Source: Microbacterium sp. (GTDB lineage Bacteria > Actinomycetota > Actinomycetes > Actinomycetales > Microbacteriaceae). From it: a DNA stretch of 5,973 nt. Below the pieces are notes generated by a model. That model did not search any database and was not told the DNA's origin. It saw only the letters and a program-made list of their open reading frames with translations. A program made the translations under genes and the position numbers. The stretch is taken from positions 1 through 5,973 of the forward strand of contig QFPD01000143.1 of NCBI GenBank assembly GCA_003248845.1. Direction: 5' to 3'. This document shows, in pieces, positions 1 through 5,562 of the stretch. Positions within the stretch are counted from its first letter, which is position 1. Every line of letters starts with the position of its first letter.

Positions 1-1
1 G

Positions 2-1231
2 ACCGCCGGGTGGCGGCAGGGCGACGGCTACCGGCTGCGCGCATCGGAACCCGCGACGAGTGCTCTCGCCGCCGCGTCGTCGCCCGGCGACGCGGGCGAC
101 GGCCCCGAAGCCCCCGCAAGTCTGCGCACGTGGATGCAGGAGCATGTGTCGGGCAGTGGAGGCGCGGCGCTCGAGGGCCTCGTCGCCCTCCTGCGCGAGC
201 GCGGGTACCTCAGCCACGCGCTCACCGACGCGCAGGCGCAGTGGATGGCGGATGCCGGCGTCGACACCTTCGTGCCGAGCGCAGCGGGGCATTCCCTCGC
301 GCGCATCGACCAGCTCTTCACGGCGCTCCTCGACCGCGAACGGGACCCGCGCGCGGAAGCCTCCGGCAACTATGTGGCGGCGATCGGCGACGACGAGCAG
401 TTCTCCGTGGCGGTGGCGCTCCTCGCTCGCGAGCTCGGCTTCCCCGCGCGGATCGTCGTGGGCGCCCGGATGGAGTCCGCCGATCCCGACCTCGCGGTCT
501 GCGGTGACGGTGCGTGTCGTGCCGACGACCTGGCCGCGTGGGTCGAGGTGCGCAGTGCTGCGGGGGAGTGGATCCCGGTGGACGCGTCGCCCCAGCACCG
601 GCAGGCGCCGAGCCGCGAAGTGACCTCGCAGCCCGACCCGACGATCGGAACCGAGGTGCGTCCCGACAACGTCGACGAGGTCGAGCCGCCCAAGCCGGCG
701 CAGGAGGATGCCGCGGCGAGCCCCGATCGGCCCGACACCGTCGACCTCGGGTGGCTGTGGGCGTCGGTGCGCATCGTCGGCATCTCGCTGGGGGCGCTTC
801 TGGTCGTGGTCGGGCCGTTCCTCGCGATCCTCGCCGCGAAGGCGATCCGCCGGCGCTCCCGACGAGGCGCGGACGAGCCCGCCGCACGCATCGTCGGCGG
901 ATGGGACGAGTACCTCGATGCGGCGGCGGATGCGGGTCACCGCGCGCCCGCGGCGGCGACGCGGCTCGAGGTCGCGGGCGCGCTCGGCCAGGATGCCGCG
1001 CCGGGACTCGCCGTCGCGGCCGACCGTGCGGTCTTCTCGGATGGTGGCGCGACGGCCGACGACGCCACGGAGTTCTGGCGGATCGTGGATGCCGAGCGCA
1101 CCGCCTTCACCGCGACACGCTGGCAACGGGTGCGGGCGGCCCTATCGTTGAGATCGTTCGTCCCCGAGGGTCTCACGAGGTCCTCGTCACGCGCCGAGAG
1201 GTCACGCACCGAGAGGTCACGCCCCGCATGA
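2..1231 (+). CDS. Transglutaminase-like (TgpA/DUF3488-type) membrane protein, 3' part; catalytic residues lost
   Basis: The reading frame is open from base 2 and the true start lies upstream, so only the C-terminal 409 residues are seen. A transglutaminase-like core is recognisable. The stretch GDDEQFSVAVALLARELGFPAR (bases 386-451) matches the family pattern G-x-C-E-Q-F-A...LAR-LGIPAR, and AAWVEVR...EWIPVDASP (533-592) matches HAWVEV...GWIPVDPTP. The catalytic Cys position is Asp (392-394), the His position is Ala (533-535), and the Asp is kept (581-583), so peptide cross-linking or proteolytic activity is not expected. A Pro/Asp-rich spacer follows, then one transmembrane helix (about 746-850), an Arg-rich stop-transfer stretch and a cytoplasmic tail (about 895-1150) resembling DUF4129. 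The core is probably extracellular. The stop TGA overlaps the next gene's ATG, so the two are likely one operon. Family placement is confident; the biological role (envelope protein, perhaps a binding pseudoenzyme) is inferred. Confidence 0.85.
   Translation, partial: TAGWRQGDGYRLRASEPATSALAAASSPGDAGDGPEAPASLRTWMQEHVSGSGGAALEGLVALLRERGYLSHALTDAQAQWMADAGVDTFVPSAAGHSLARIDQLFTALLDRERDPRAEASGNYVAAIGDDEQFSVAVALLARELGFPARIVVGARMESADPDLAVCGDGACRADDLAAWVEVRSAAGEWIPVDASPQHRQAPSREVTSQPDPTIGTEVRPDNVDEVEPPKPAQEDAAASPDRPDTVDLGWLWASVRIVGISLGALLVVVGPFLAILAAKAIRRRSRRGADEPAARIVGGWDEYLDAAADAGHRAPAAATRLEVAGALGQDAAPGLAVAADRAVFSDGGATADDATEFWRIVDAERTAFTATRWQRVRAALSLRSFVPEGLTRSSSRAERSRTERSRPA
1194..1222 (+). repeat. 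Tandem 15-bp repeat at the coupled gene junction
   Basis: The unit CCGAGAGGTCACGC occurs at 1194-1207 and again at 1209-1222, giving a 15-bp period. It encodes the repeated peptide ERSR near the end of the upstream protein. Each copy carries GAGAGG, a Shine-Dalgarno-like core. The second copy's core (1211-1216) lies 11 nt before the ATG at 1228 and is the best available ribosome site for the downstream gene. A looser related stretch, GAGGTCCTCGTCACGC, occurs just upstream at 1177-1192. Confidence 0.8.
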
Positions 1232-2940
1232 GCACACCCGCCGACGATTCTCTGGGCGCCCTGCTGGGTCTGCTCGCCCTCGCCGTGAGCCTCGCGCTGT
1301 ACGTCTGGACCGCTCTCGCGCTGTCGGCGATGTTCCGCAAGATGGGCGAGGATGCCTGGAAGGGCTGGGTTCCGCTCGTCAACGTCGCAACGCTGCTCGC
1401 CTGGGGCGGGTTCAGCCCCTGGCTTATCCTCCTCGCGTTCGTCCCGATCTTCGGTGCGTTCGCCGTGCTCGTGCTCCTCATCATCTCGGCGCACCGCATC
1501 AACTCCGGATTCGGCTACGGCGGAGGTATGACGGTGCTGGCCGCCCTGTTGCTGGTCGTCTGGGCGAGCATCCTCGGGTTCGGTCCCGCGCGCTGGCTCG
1601 GGGCGCGGCGCCGCGCACGTGTAGCGGCGCCGTCCCTCGCGCCGCCCACGGCGTCGTCCCCCGCGGATCTGCGGCCCGCGCCGGTCGCGCCGGCGGCGCC
1701 GATCACGGTGTCTCACAGCGCCGATGCACTGCCCGCGCCCGCGGATGTCGCACCGGACCCTGCCCCTGCCGAGCCTGCCGGGGGGTGGCAGCCCTGGGGG
1801 GAGATACCGCAGGACGCCGCCCCGGCATCCTCGCGCGCGCTCGAGTCCGACGCGTCGTTCGCTCCGCCCGCGGCACCCGCAGCGGACCGATGGGCGCCGC
1901 CGGCCGCACCGGCGGCGCCCACGTCGGACCCGGCCGATGCCCCCGAGGCGGCCATCGCATCGATCCCGGCGCCTGTTCGGGGCGCGGGCGCGGTCGATGA
2001 CGCCGATGAGCTCGATGACGTCGAAGAGGGGGACGCCGACGAGGGGGATGCCGCGTGGCCGTCCGAGATCGATGACGTCTCGGCGATCCATCCTTCGCCC
2101 TTCCCGCCGAGTGCGGCAGGCGGTCGCCCGTTCGTCGCGCCACCGGTAGGCCTTGCCGGCCTCGTCGGGGAGGGGGGAGAGGTCGGCGACGATCCGAGTC
2201 CGATCGCGTTCGTGCCCGGCCGTCGCGCCGGCTCCGAGTCGTCGCTCCCGTCAGCTCCCGTCACCCGCGTGCCGGCCGTCCGTCCGACCGAAGCCGCACC
2301 GCCGGCGTCCCCGCCGGCGCGCATGAGCGACCCGAACTCCGCGATCTTCGCGCAGCCGGCGCGCCCACGGCAGAGCGCCGATCCCGACCCGGACGGCTTC
2401 CTCGAGCTGTCGGGCGAGGTGTCCGCCGTCGTCGGCGCGCCCGCCGCCGGCCGCCCGCGTTCGGCGACGGGCGCCGTATCGGCCCAGCACCGCCGAGTCG
2501 ATGACCCCGACGACGATGAGGGCGTCGACGAGCTCACGCGCGCGACGCGCGGCGGTGTGTCCCTCGACGACATCGACCAGACCGTCATCGCGCGTCGCTC
2601 GGTGCGGCCGACGTGGGAACTCGTCCCGGCCACGGGCTCCCCCGTGCCGCTCACGGCGCCGGTCGTCATCCTGGGGCGTCGGCCCGCCGCCGATCCCGCG
2701 TTCCCTGCGGCACAGCTCCTCGCCGTCGCGGGCGATGCGCGCACCGTGTCGAAGACCCATGCGCGCATCGAGCAGCGCGGCGAGAGCTGGATCGTGACCG
2801 ACCTCGGCTCGACCAACGGCGTCCTCGTGCGCACCCTCATGGGCGACGAGGTGGAGGTCGAACCCGGCGCTCAGCTGGATGCCGGTGAGCGGTTCTTCCT
2901 CGGCGACGAGGAGTTCCACCTGCGTCGCATCACGCGCTGA
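1228..2940 (+). CDS. Membrane-anchored FHA-domain protein (DUF5684-like N-terminus)
   Basis: The product has 570 residues. The ATG at 1228 is chosen because it overlaps the preceding stop (ATGA) and opens directly on the membrane domain. Residues 9-35, about 66-87 and 101-118 are hydrophobic, with FRKMGEDAWKGWVPLVN between the first two; this pattern resembles DUF5684 membrane proteins. Residues about 130-460 form a low-complexity Pro/Ala linker with acidic runs (257-285 and around 425-435). The C-terminus (463-570) is an FHA domain with the expected residues: LGRR (482-485), S508-x-x-H511 and DLGSTNG (525-531). FHA domains bind phosphothreonine peptides, usually made by Ser/Thr kinases such as PknA/PknB in actinobacteria. 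The domain should face the cytoplasm on a long flexible tether. Thr452 in DQTVIARR just before the FHA domain could be an internal phospho-ligand (inference). The partner and pathway are unknown; coupling to the transglutaminase-like gene suggests a shared envelope role. Confidence 0.9.
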   Translation: MSTPADDSLGALLGLLALAVSLALYVWTALALSAMFRKMGEDAWKGWVPLVNVATLLAWGGFSPWLILLAFVPIFGAFAVLVLLIISAHRINSGFGYGGGMTVLAALLLVVWASILGFGPARWLGARRRARVAAPSLAPPTASSPADLRPAPVAPAAPITVSHSADALPAPADVAPDPAPAEPAGGWQPWGEIPQDAAPASSRALESDASFAPPAAPAADRWAPPAAPAAPTSDPADAPEAAIASIPAPVRGAGAVDDADELDDVEEGDADEGDAAWPSEIDDVSAIHPSPFPPSAAGGRPFVAPPVGLAGLVGEGGEVGDDPSPIAFVPGRRAGSESSLPSAPVTRVPAVRPTEAAPPASPPARMSDPNSAIFAQPARPRQSADPDPDGFLELSGEVSAVVGAPAAGRPRSATGAVSAQHRRVDDPDDDEGVDELTRATRGGVSLDDIDQTVIARRSVRPTWELVPATGSPVPLTAPVVILGRRPAADPAFPAAQLLAVAGDARTVSKTHARIEQRGESWIVTDLGSTNGVLVRTLMGDEVEVEPGAQLDAGERFFLGDEEFHLRRITR

Positions 2941-3028
2941 GCGGCGCCCGCGCGCGGCGAAGCGGCGCCCACCCGCAGAGCCCGGGCCGGACTTGTAGTC
3001 AATTGTGGCGCCCTCGCTTTGCGGCATC

Positions 3029-3085
3029 CCGCCGCTCCTGTCCACAACTCGTCCCGTCGACGTGACTTGTGGACAGGAACGGCGG
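3029..3085. terminator. Long inverted repeat between converging genes; possible bidirectional terminator
   Basis: Bases 3029-3050 pair with 3064-3085 over 22 positions with only two mismatches (3035/3079 and 3048/3066), plus two G-T pairs closing towards a loop around 3053-3061. Each arm holds TCCTGTCCACAA (3036-3047 on the + strand, 3067-3078 on the - strand). It lies 88 bp after the FHA gene stop and about 65 bp past the stop of the minus-strand gene, where a terminator serving both would sit. There is no T-tract on either side, which is common in high-GC actinobacteria but weakens the call. It could instead be a dispersed extragenic palindrome. Confidence 0.45.
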
Positions 3086-3105
3086 CCTCTTCCTCCCCCG
3101 AGCCC

Positions 3106-3127
3106 GCCACTCCTGTCCACGAGTGGC
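3106..3127. repeat. Second hairpin with a third TCCTGTCCAC copy
   Basis: GCCACTC (3106-3112) pairs perfectly with GAGTGGC (3121-3127) around an 8-nt loop CTGTCCAC. The motif TCCTGTCCAC (3111-3120) repeats the core of the neighbouring long inverted repeat but is placed across stem and loop rather than within a stem. It lies 24 bp beyond the stop of the minus-strand gene and may assist its termination. Confidence 0.5.
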
Positions 3128-3150
3128 CCCGCCAGCGTGTCCGCGCGGGT

Positions 3151-4148
3151 TCAGTGCGCGCGTGAGAGTGCGTCGCCGATGAGTTGAGCCGCCCGCCCCG
3201 CGCGCTGCGCCCGCCCGGTGATCCTCACGAGGGTCCACCCGAGCGCCGCATAGGCGCGATGCTTCTCGATGTCCCGATCCCATTGCGCTGCGCTGACGCG
3301 ATGGTGGTCGCCCTCCACCTCGACCAGCACGCGCTCCGCGCGATAGGCGGCATCGGCGACTCCCACGAGGCACCCCCGCTCGTCGCGGATCTCGGCGTCG
3401 AGCAGCGGCTCGGGCAGGCCGGCGGCCGCGGCATCCAGTCGAACGTCTGTCTCCAGTGGCGACATGCTCCCCACTCGGATCGACGCCAGCGCGGCGTCGA
3501 GCGCTGCGCGCCCACGCCGCTGCGGGACGTCCGCGGCCGCGTGCAACTGCGCAATCGTCGCGAGCTGGTTCTGCGGGAGCCGGCGACCGCCGACGCCACG
3601 TGGCACCCGCACGAACGCATCACCGAGACGGACGAGGTCTCGCGTGTCGAGCCGGTTCGCGAATCCTGCCCACACCGTCGCGGGGCTCGCGACTGCGAGG
3701 CCCCCTACCTCGCGTACCGTCGCGAGACGCGACGACAGCTGGATGCCGCGCACGCCCCCCACCCGCGGGGCGCGCGCGGGCGCGAAGACCGCGACCTCCA
3801 GGGGACCCGAGCCCAGATCGTGGTCGAAGAGCCTGTCGTAGATCGCGACGGCCGTGCGCCCCGTGTAGAAGGCGCCCGGAGCGCGCAGTGGCTCGTATCC
3901 GGCCACCCGTCGCACACGGCAGTGCGCACCACGCGATCCCGCGCTCCCGGCTCTTCGCCGACGGCGAAGGAAGAGGCGATGGATGCCTCGGCATCCGCCG
4001 GCGTCGCTTGGCGCACACCGCGGTGCGGACGCTGCAGGTCGCCTGCGCGCAGCCGTCCACGCGAGACGCCCGCCGCGCGTGCGGCGCCAACTGTGAACGC
4101 GGGAGCTCCGGCGAACGGCGGGGGGAGTGGTCGCGGCGGAACGGGCAT
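3151..4148 (-). pseudogene. Frameshifted DUF559/AbiEi-like endonuclease-fold protein
   Basis: Two minus-strand frames together give one family protein of about 332 residues, a normal length for it. The N-terminal part begins at ATG 4148 (GTG 4172 is an alternative) and reads PPPFAGAPAFTVGAARAAGV followed by SRGRLRAGDLQRPHRGVR, the usual winged-helix opening of these proteins. The C-terminal part is in another frame and reads GYEPLRAPGAFYTGRTAVAI, then a linker, then the DUF559 nuclease-like fold: SPLET, GVADAAY, LVEVEGDHH and LGWTLVRITGR. The acidic residues typical of this restriction-endonuclease-like fold are all present. The frames must switch between about 3895 and 3945, consistent with loss of one base (or gain of two). 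G/C third-position bias moves from one frame to the other there. Neither half alone is a complete protein. DUF559 proteins have no established function; some resemble Vsr-type nucleases or AbiEi antitoxins. True decay and a sequencing error cannot be told apart here. Confidence 0.75.
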
Positions 4149-4399
4149 GCCCCCACGCTCGCAAGTGTGCACGCCCCCTGGAACCCGAACGCCCGATCTG
4201 TGGAGGGATCGCGCGCATCACCCTCCTGTGGAGGGGACGTTGCGCCGCGCTGCGACGCCCCCCCCGAGAACTTGTTGACAGTTGTCGTCTCCATCATCGC
4301 CGCGACACTGCCACGAGCGTCCACAAGTCGCCCGCGGCCGCGTCCGCCACGCCCTCGTTCGCCGCGCTCCGCACCCGGCTCGGCGACACCCCCGCGCGT
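4149..4399. other. Divergent intergenic region, no gene seen
   Basis: This stretch lies between the start of the minus-strand DUF559 gene and the rpsL promoter. Six-frame reading gives only low-complexity frames with no recognisable family. It contains the paired GGAGGG hairpins (4194-4235), a run of eight C (4258-4265), an isolated TTGACA (4275-4280) with no acceptable -10 at 16-19 bp, and GTCCACAAGTC (4319-4329). That last 11-mer recurs inverted in the long palindrome at 3064-3074. The promoter of the minus-strand gene should be here but I cannot identify it. Confidence 0.6.
4194..4235. repeat. Direct repeat CTGTGGAGGG forming two small hairpins
   Basis: CTGTGGAGGG occurs at 4198-4207 and 4226-4235, 28 bp apart. 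The first copy sits within CGATC (4194-4198) and GATCG (4207-4211), a 5-bp stem. The second is part of CCCTCC-TGT-GGAGGG (4221-4235), a perfect 6-bp stem with a 3-nt loop. They lie 46-87 bp upstream of the minus-strand ATG, so they could be operator sites or untranslated-leader structures for that gene. No specific regulator is recognised. Confidence 0.5.
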
Positions 4400-4428
4400 T
4401 TGCCCGCGATCGTCATACGGCGTAGTAT
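4400..4428 (+). promoter_or_regulatory. Sigma-70-type promoter of the str operon (rpsL-rpsG-fusA)
   Basis: TTGCCC at 4400-4405 and TAGTAT at 4423-4428 are separated by exactly 17 bp, each matching the housekeeping consensus at four of six positions. TAGTAT stands out as an A/T-rich island in GC-rich DNA. Transcription would start near 4434-4436, giving a leader of about 200 nt before rpsL. It is the only well-spaced promoter-like pair I found upstream of rpsL. Confidence 0.6.
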
Positions 4429-4434
4429 TGGGCG

Positions 4435-4637
4435 GGTGTGCGCTCTGCGCGCCTTGTGTCGTGTCCGGCTCGTGCCGGAGGCGACCGGGCGATCGGCGCC
4501 GCACGACCGGGATCGATCTGCGAACAGGTCGCCCCCACGGCATATCCACCACGCAAAGGCCCGACGGTTCCGTCGTGCCGGTGGATCTGTGGTGAAACCA
4601 CGAACGCTGTCACCGTGCAGCACAACAAGGAGAGAAC
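4435..4637 (+). promoter_or_regulatory. Long 5' leader of rpsL with composite stem-loop
   Basis: The predicted leader is rich in inverted repeats. CCGGC-TCGT-GCCGG (4466-4479) is a 5-bp stem. The main structure pairs ATCCACC (4544-4550) with GGTGGAT (4580-4586), then GGC (4558-4560) with GCC (4577-4579) after a 7-nt bulge, then CGACGG (4562-4567) with CCGTCG (4570-4575), about 15-16 pairs in all. GTGGT-GAA-ACCAC (4589-4601) follows 3 nt later. The structure ends 25 nt before the Shine-Dalgarno AAGGAGAG (4627-4634). No T-run follows the stems, so translational autoregulation or RNA stability is more likely than intrinsic attenuation. I recognise no known riboswitch or protein-leader family. 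The structure is read by eye and not folded. Confidence 0.45.
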
Positions 4638-5006
4638 GTGCCAACCATTCAGCAGTTGGTTCGCAAGGGTCGCTCGCCCAAGGTCACCAAGACCAAGGCG
4701 CCCGCCCTGAAGGCGAACCCGCAGCAGGCGGGTGTCTGCACCCGCGTCTACACCACGACGCCCAAGAAGCCGAACTCGGCGATGCGGAAGGTCGCCCGTG
4801 TGAAGCTCCGCAACGGCACCGAGGTCACCGCCTACATCCCCGGTGAGGGCCACAACCTGCAGGAGCACTCGCTCGTGCTCGTCCGCGGAGGCCGTGTGAA
4901 GGACCTCCCCGGTGTCCGTTACAAGATCGTTCGTGGCGCCCTGGACACCCAGGCCGTCAAGAACCGCAAGCAGGCCCGTAGCCGCTACGGCGCCAAGAAG
5001 GGCTGA
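4638..5006 (+). CDS. rpsL: 30S ribosomal protein S12
   Basis: This 122-residue protein matches S12 over its full length. S12 sits at the decoding centre of the small subunit and affects tRNA selection accuracy. The start is GTG at 4638, giving [12 protein letters not shown]; a strong Shine-Dalgarno AAGGAGAG (4627-4634) ends 3 nt upstream. Visible signatures are the [20 protein letters not shown] block (39-58), the [20 protein letters not shown] block (69-88) and DLPGVRY (89-95). Lys43 and Lys88, the classic streptomycin-resistance positions, are both wild type. Asp89 is the residue methylthiolated by RimO in some bacteria. It is the first gene of the str operon, with rpsG 5 nt downstream. Confidence 0.98.
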   Translation: MPTIQQLVRKGRSPKVTKTKAPALKANPQQAGVCTRVYTTTPKKPNSAMRKVARVKLRNGTEVTAYIPGEGHNLQEHSLVLVRGGRVKDLPGVRYKIVRGALDTQAVKNRKQARSRYGAKKG

Positions 5007-5011
5007 GTCCG

Positions 5012-5482
5012 ATGCCTCGCAAGGGACCCGCACCCCGCCGCGTCGTCGTCAACGACCCGGTCTACGGTGCTCCGATCGTCACCCAGCTGGTGAACAAGAT
5101 CCTCGTCGACGGCAAGAAGTCGATCGCCGAAGCCATCGTCTACAACGCCCTCAAGGGTGTCGAGGCGAAGAACGGCCAGGATGCCGTCGCGACGCTCAAG
5201 AAGGCGCTCGACAACGTCCGCCCCACGCTCGAGGTCAAGAGCCGCCGCGTCGGTGGCTCGACCTACCAGGTGCCCGTCGAGGTCAAGCCGCACCGCGCGA
5301 ACACGCTCGCGCTGCGCTGGCTCGTCTCGTACGCGAAGGGTCGTCGTGAGAAGACGATGACCGAGCGTCTGCAGAACGAGATCCTCGACGCCTCGAACGG
5401 CCTCGGTGCCGCGGTCAAGCGCCGCGAGGACACCCACAAGATGGCCGAGTCGAACCGCGCCTTCGCGCACTACCGCTGGTAA
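5012..5482 (+). CDS. rpsG: 30S ribosomal protein S7
   Basis: This is a 156-residue S7, the usual bacterial length. S7 starts assembly of the 30S head by binding the 3' domain of 16S rRNA and contacts mRNA at the exit channel. The protein begins [10 protein letters not shown]. It carries the basic beta-hairpin [15 protein letters not shown] (77-91), the following [13 protein letters not shown] helix, and the C-terminal [14 protein letters not shown] helix. The ATG at 5012 lies 5 nt after the rpsL stop. Its only Shine-Dalgarno-like sequence (AAGAAGG) is inside the rpsL end, so translation is probably coupled to rpsL. In E. coli, S7 represses by binding a roughly 100-nt rpsL-rpsG spacer, and that spacer is absent here. 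Confidence 0.98.
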   Translation: MPRKGPAPRRVVVNDPVYGAPIVTQLVNKILVDGKKSIAEAIVYNALKGVEAKNGQDAVATLKKALDNVRPTLEVKSRRVGGSTYQVPVEVKPHRANTLALRWLVSYAKGRREKTMTERLQNEILDASNGLGAAVKRREDTHKMAESNRAFAHYRW

Positions 5483-5495
5483 TCAGCAGCGTTTC

Positions 5496-5528
5496 GGTGG
5501 TCGGCCGGGCACACCCCGGCCGGCCACC
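5496..5528 (+). promoter_or_regulatory. Strong GC-rich stem-loop in the rpsG-fusA gap
   Basis: Bases 5496-5509 pair with 5515-5528 in an uninterrupted 14-bp stem (13 Watson-Crick pairs and one G-U at 5501/5523) around the loop CACAC. It begins 14 nt after the rpsG stop and ends 23 nt before the fusA Shine-Dalgarno AAGGA (5552-5556). There is no following T-run. Options are a partial terminator that lowers fusA relative to rpsG, an RNase-resistant 3' end or processing element, or a site for protein autoregulation. fusA needs to be highly expressed, so full termination is unlikely unless fusA has its own promoter. I see none in the remaining short gap. Confidence 0.65.
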
Positions 5529-5562
5529 CCATGACATCCGTCACTACACGTAAGGACACCCC

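Noticed and set aside
514..1227. Upstream extension of the FHA-protein frame
   Set aside because: The extension is Arg/Gly-rich shadow of the transglutaminase-like gene. ATG 1228 with the ATGA overlap and immediate membrane helix is the natural start.
2941..3150. Chromosomal origin of replication
   Set aside because: There are only three DnaA-box-like sites and no AT-rich unwinding region, dnaA or dnaN. The neighbourhood is the str operon.
4173..4221. Start of the minus-strand gene at GTG 4221/ATG 4218, which lie just after AGGAGG
   Set aside because: That frame leads into an Arg-rich stretch without family resemblance. The conserved winged-helix N-terminus is in the other frame, which meets a stop near 4220.
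3184..4278. Long + strand open frame of 364 codons
   Set aside because: It lies antisense to the DUF559-like gene, has Arg/Pro/Ala-rich shadow composition and no family motif, and the minus strand gives clear homology.
4275..4280. Perfect TTGACA -35 element
   Set aside because: No -10-like hexamer is found at 16-19 bp; the nearest candidates give spacers of 11 or 23 bp.
3620..4552. Minus-strand frame of 310 codons crossing the intergenic region
   Set aside because: Its sequence is low-complexity Arg/Gly with no domain, and it overlaps the str promoter and the DUF559 gene in a different frame.
4764..4904. Streptomycin-resistance substitutions in rpsL
   Set aside because: Lys43 and Lys88 are both the susceptible wild-type residues.
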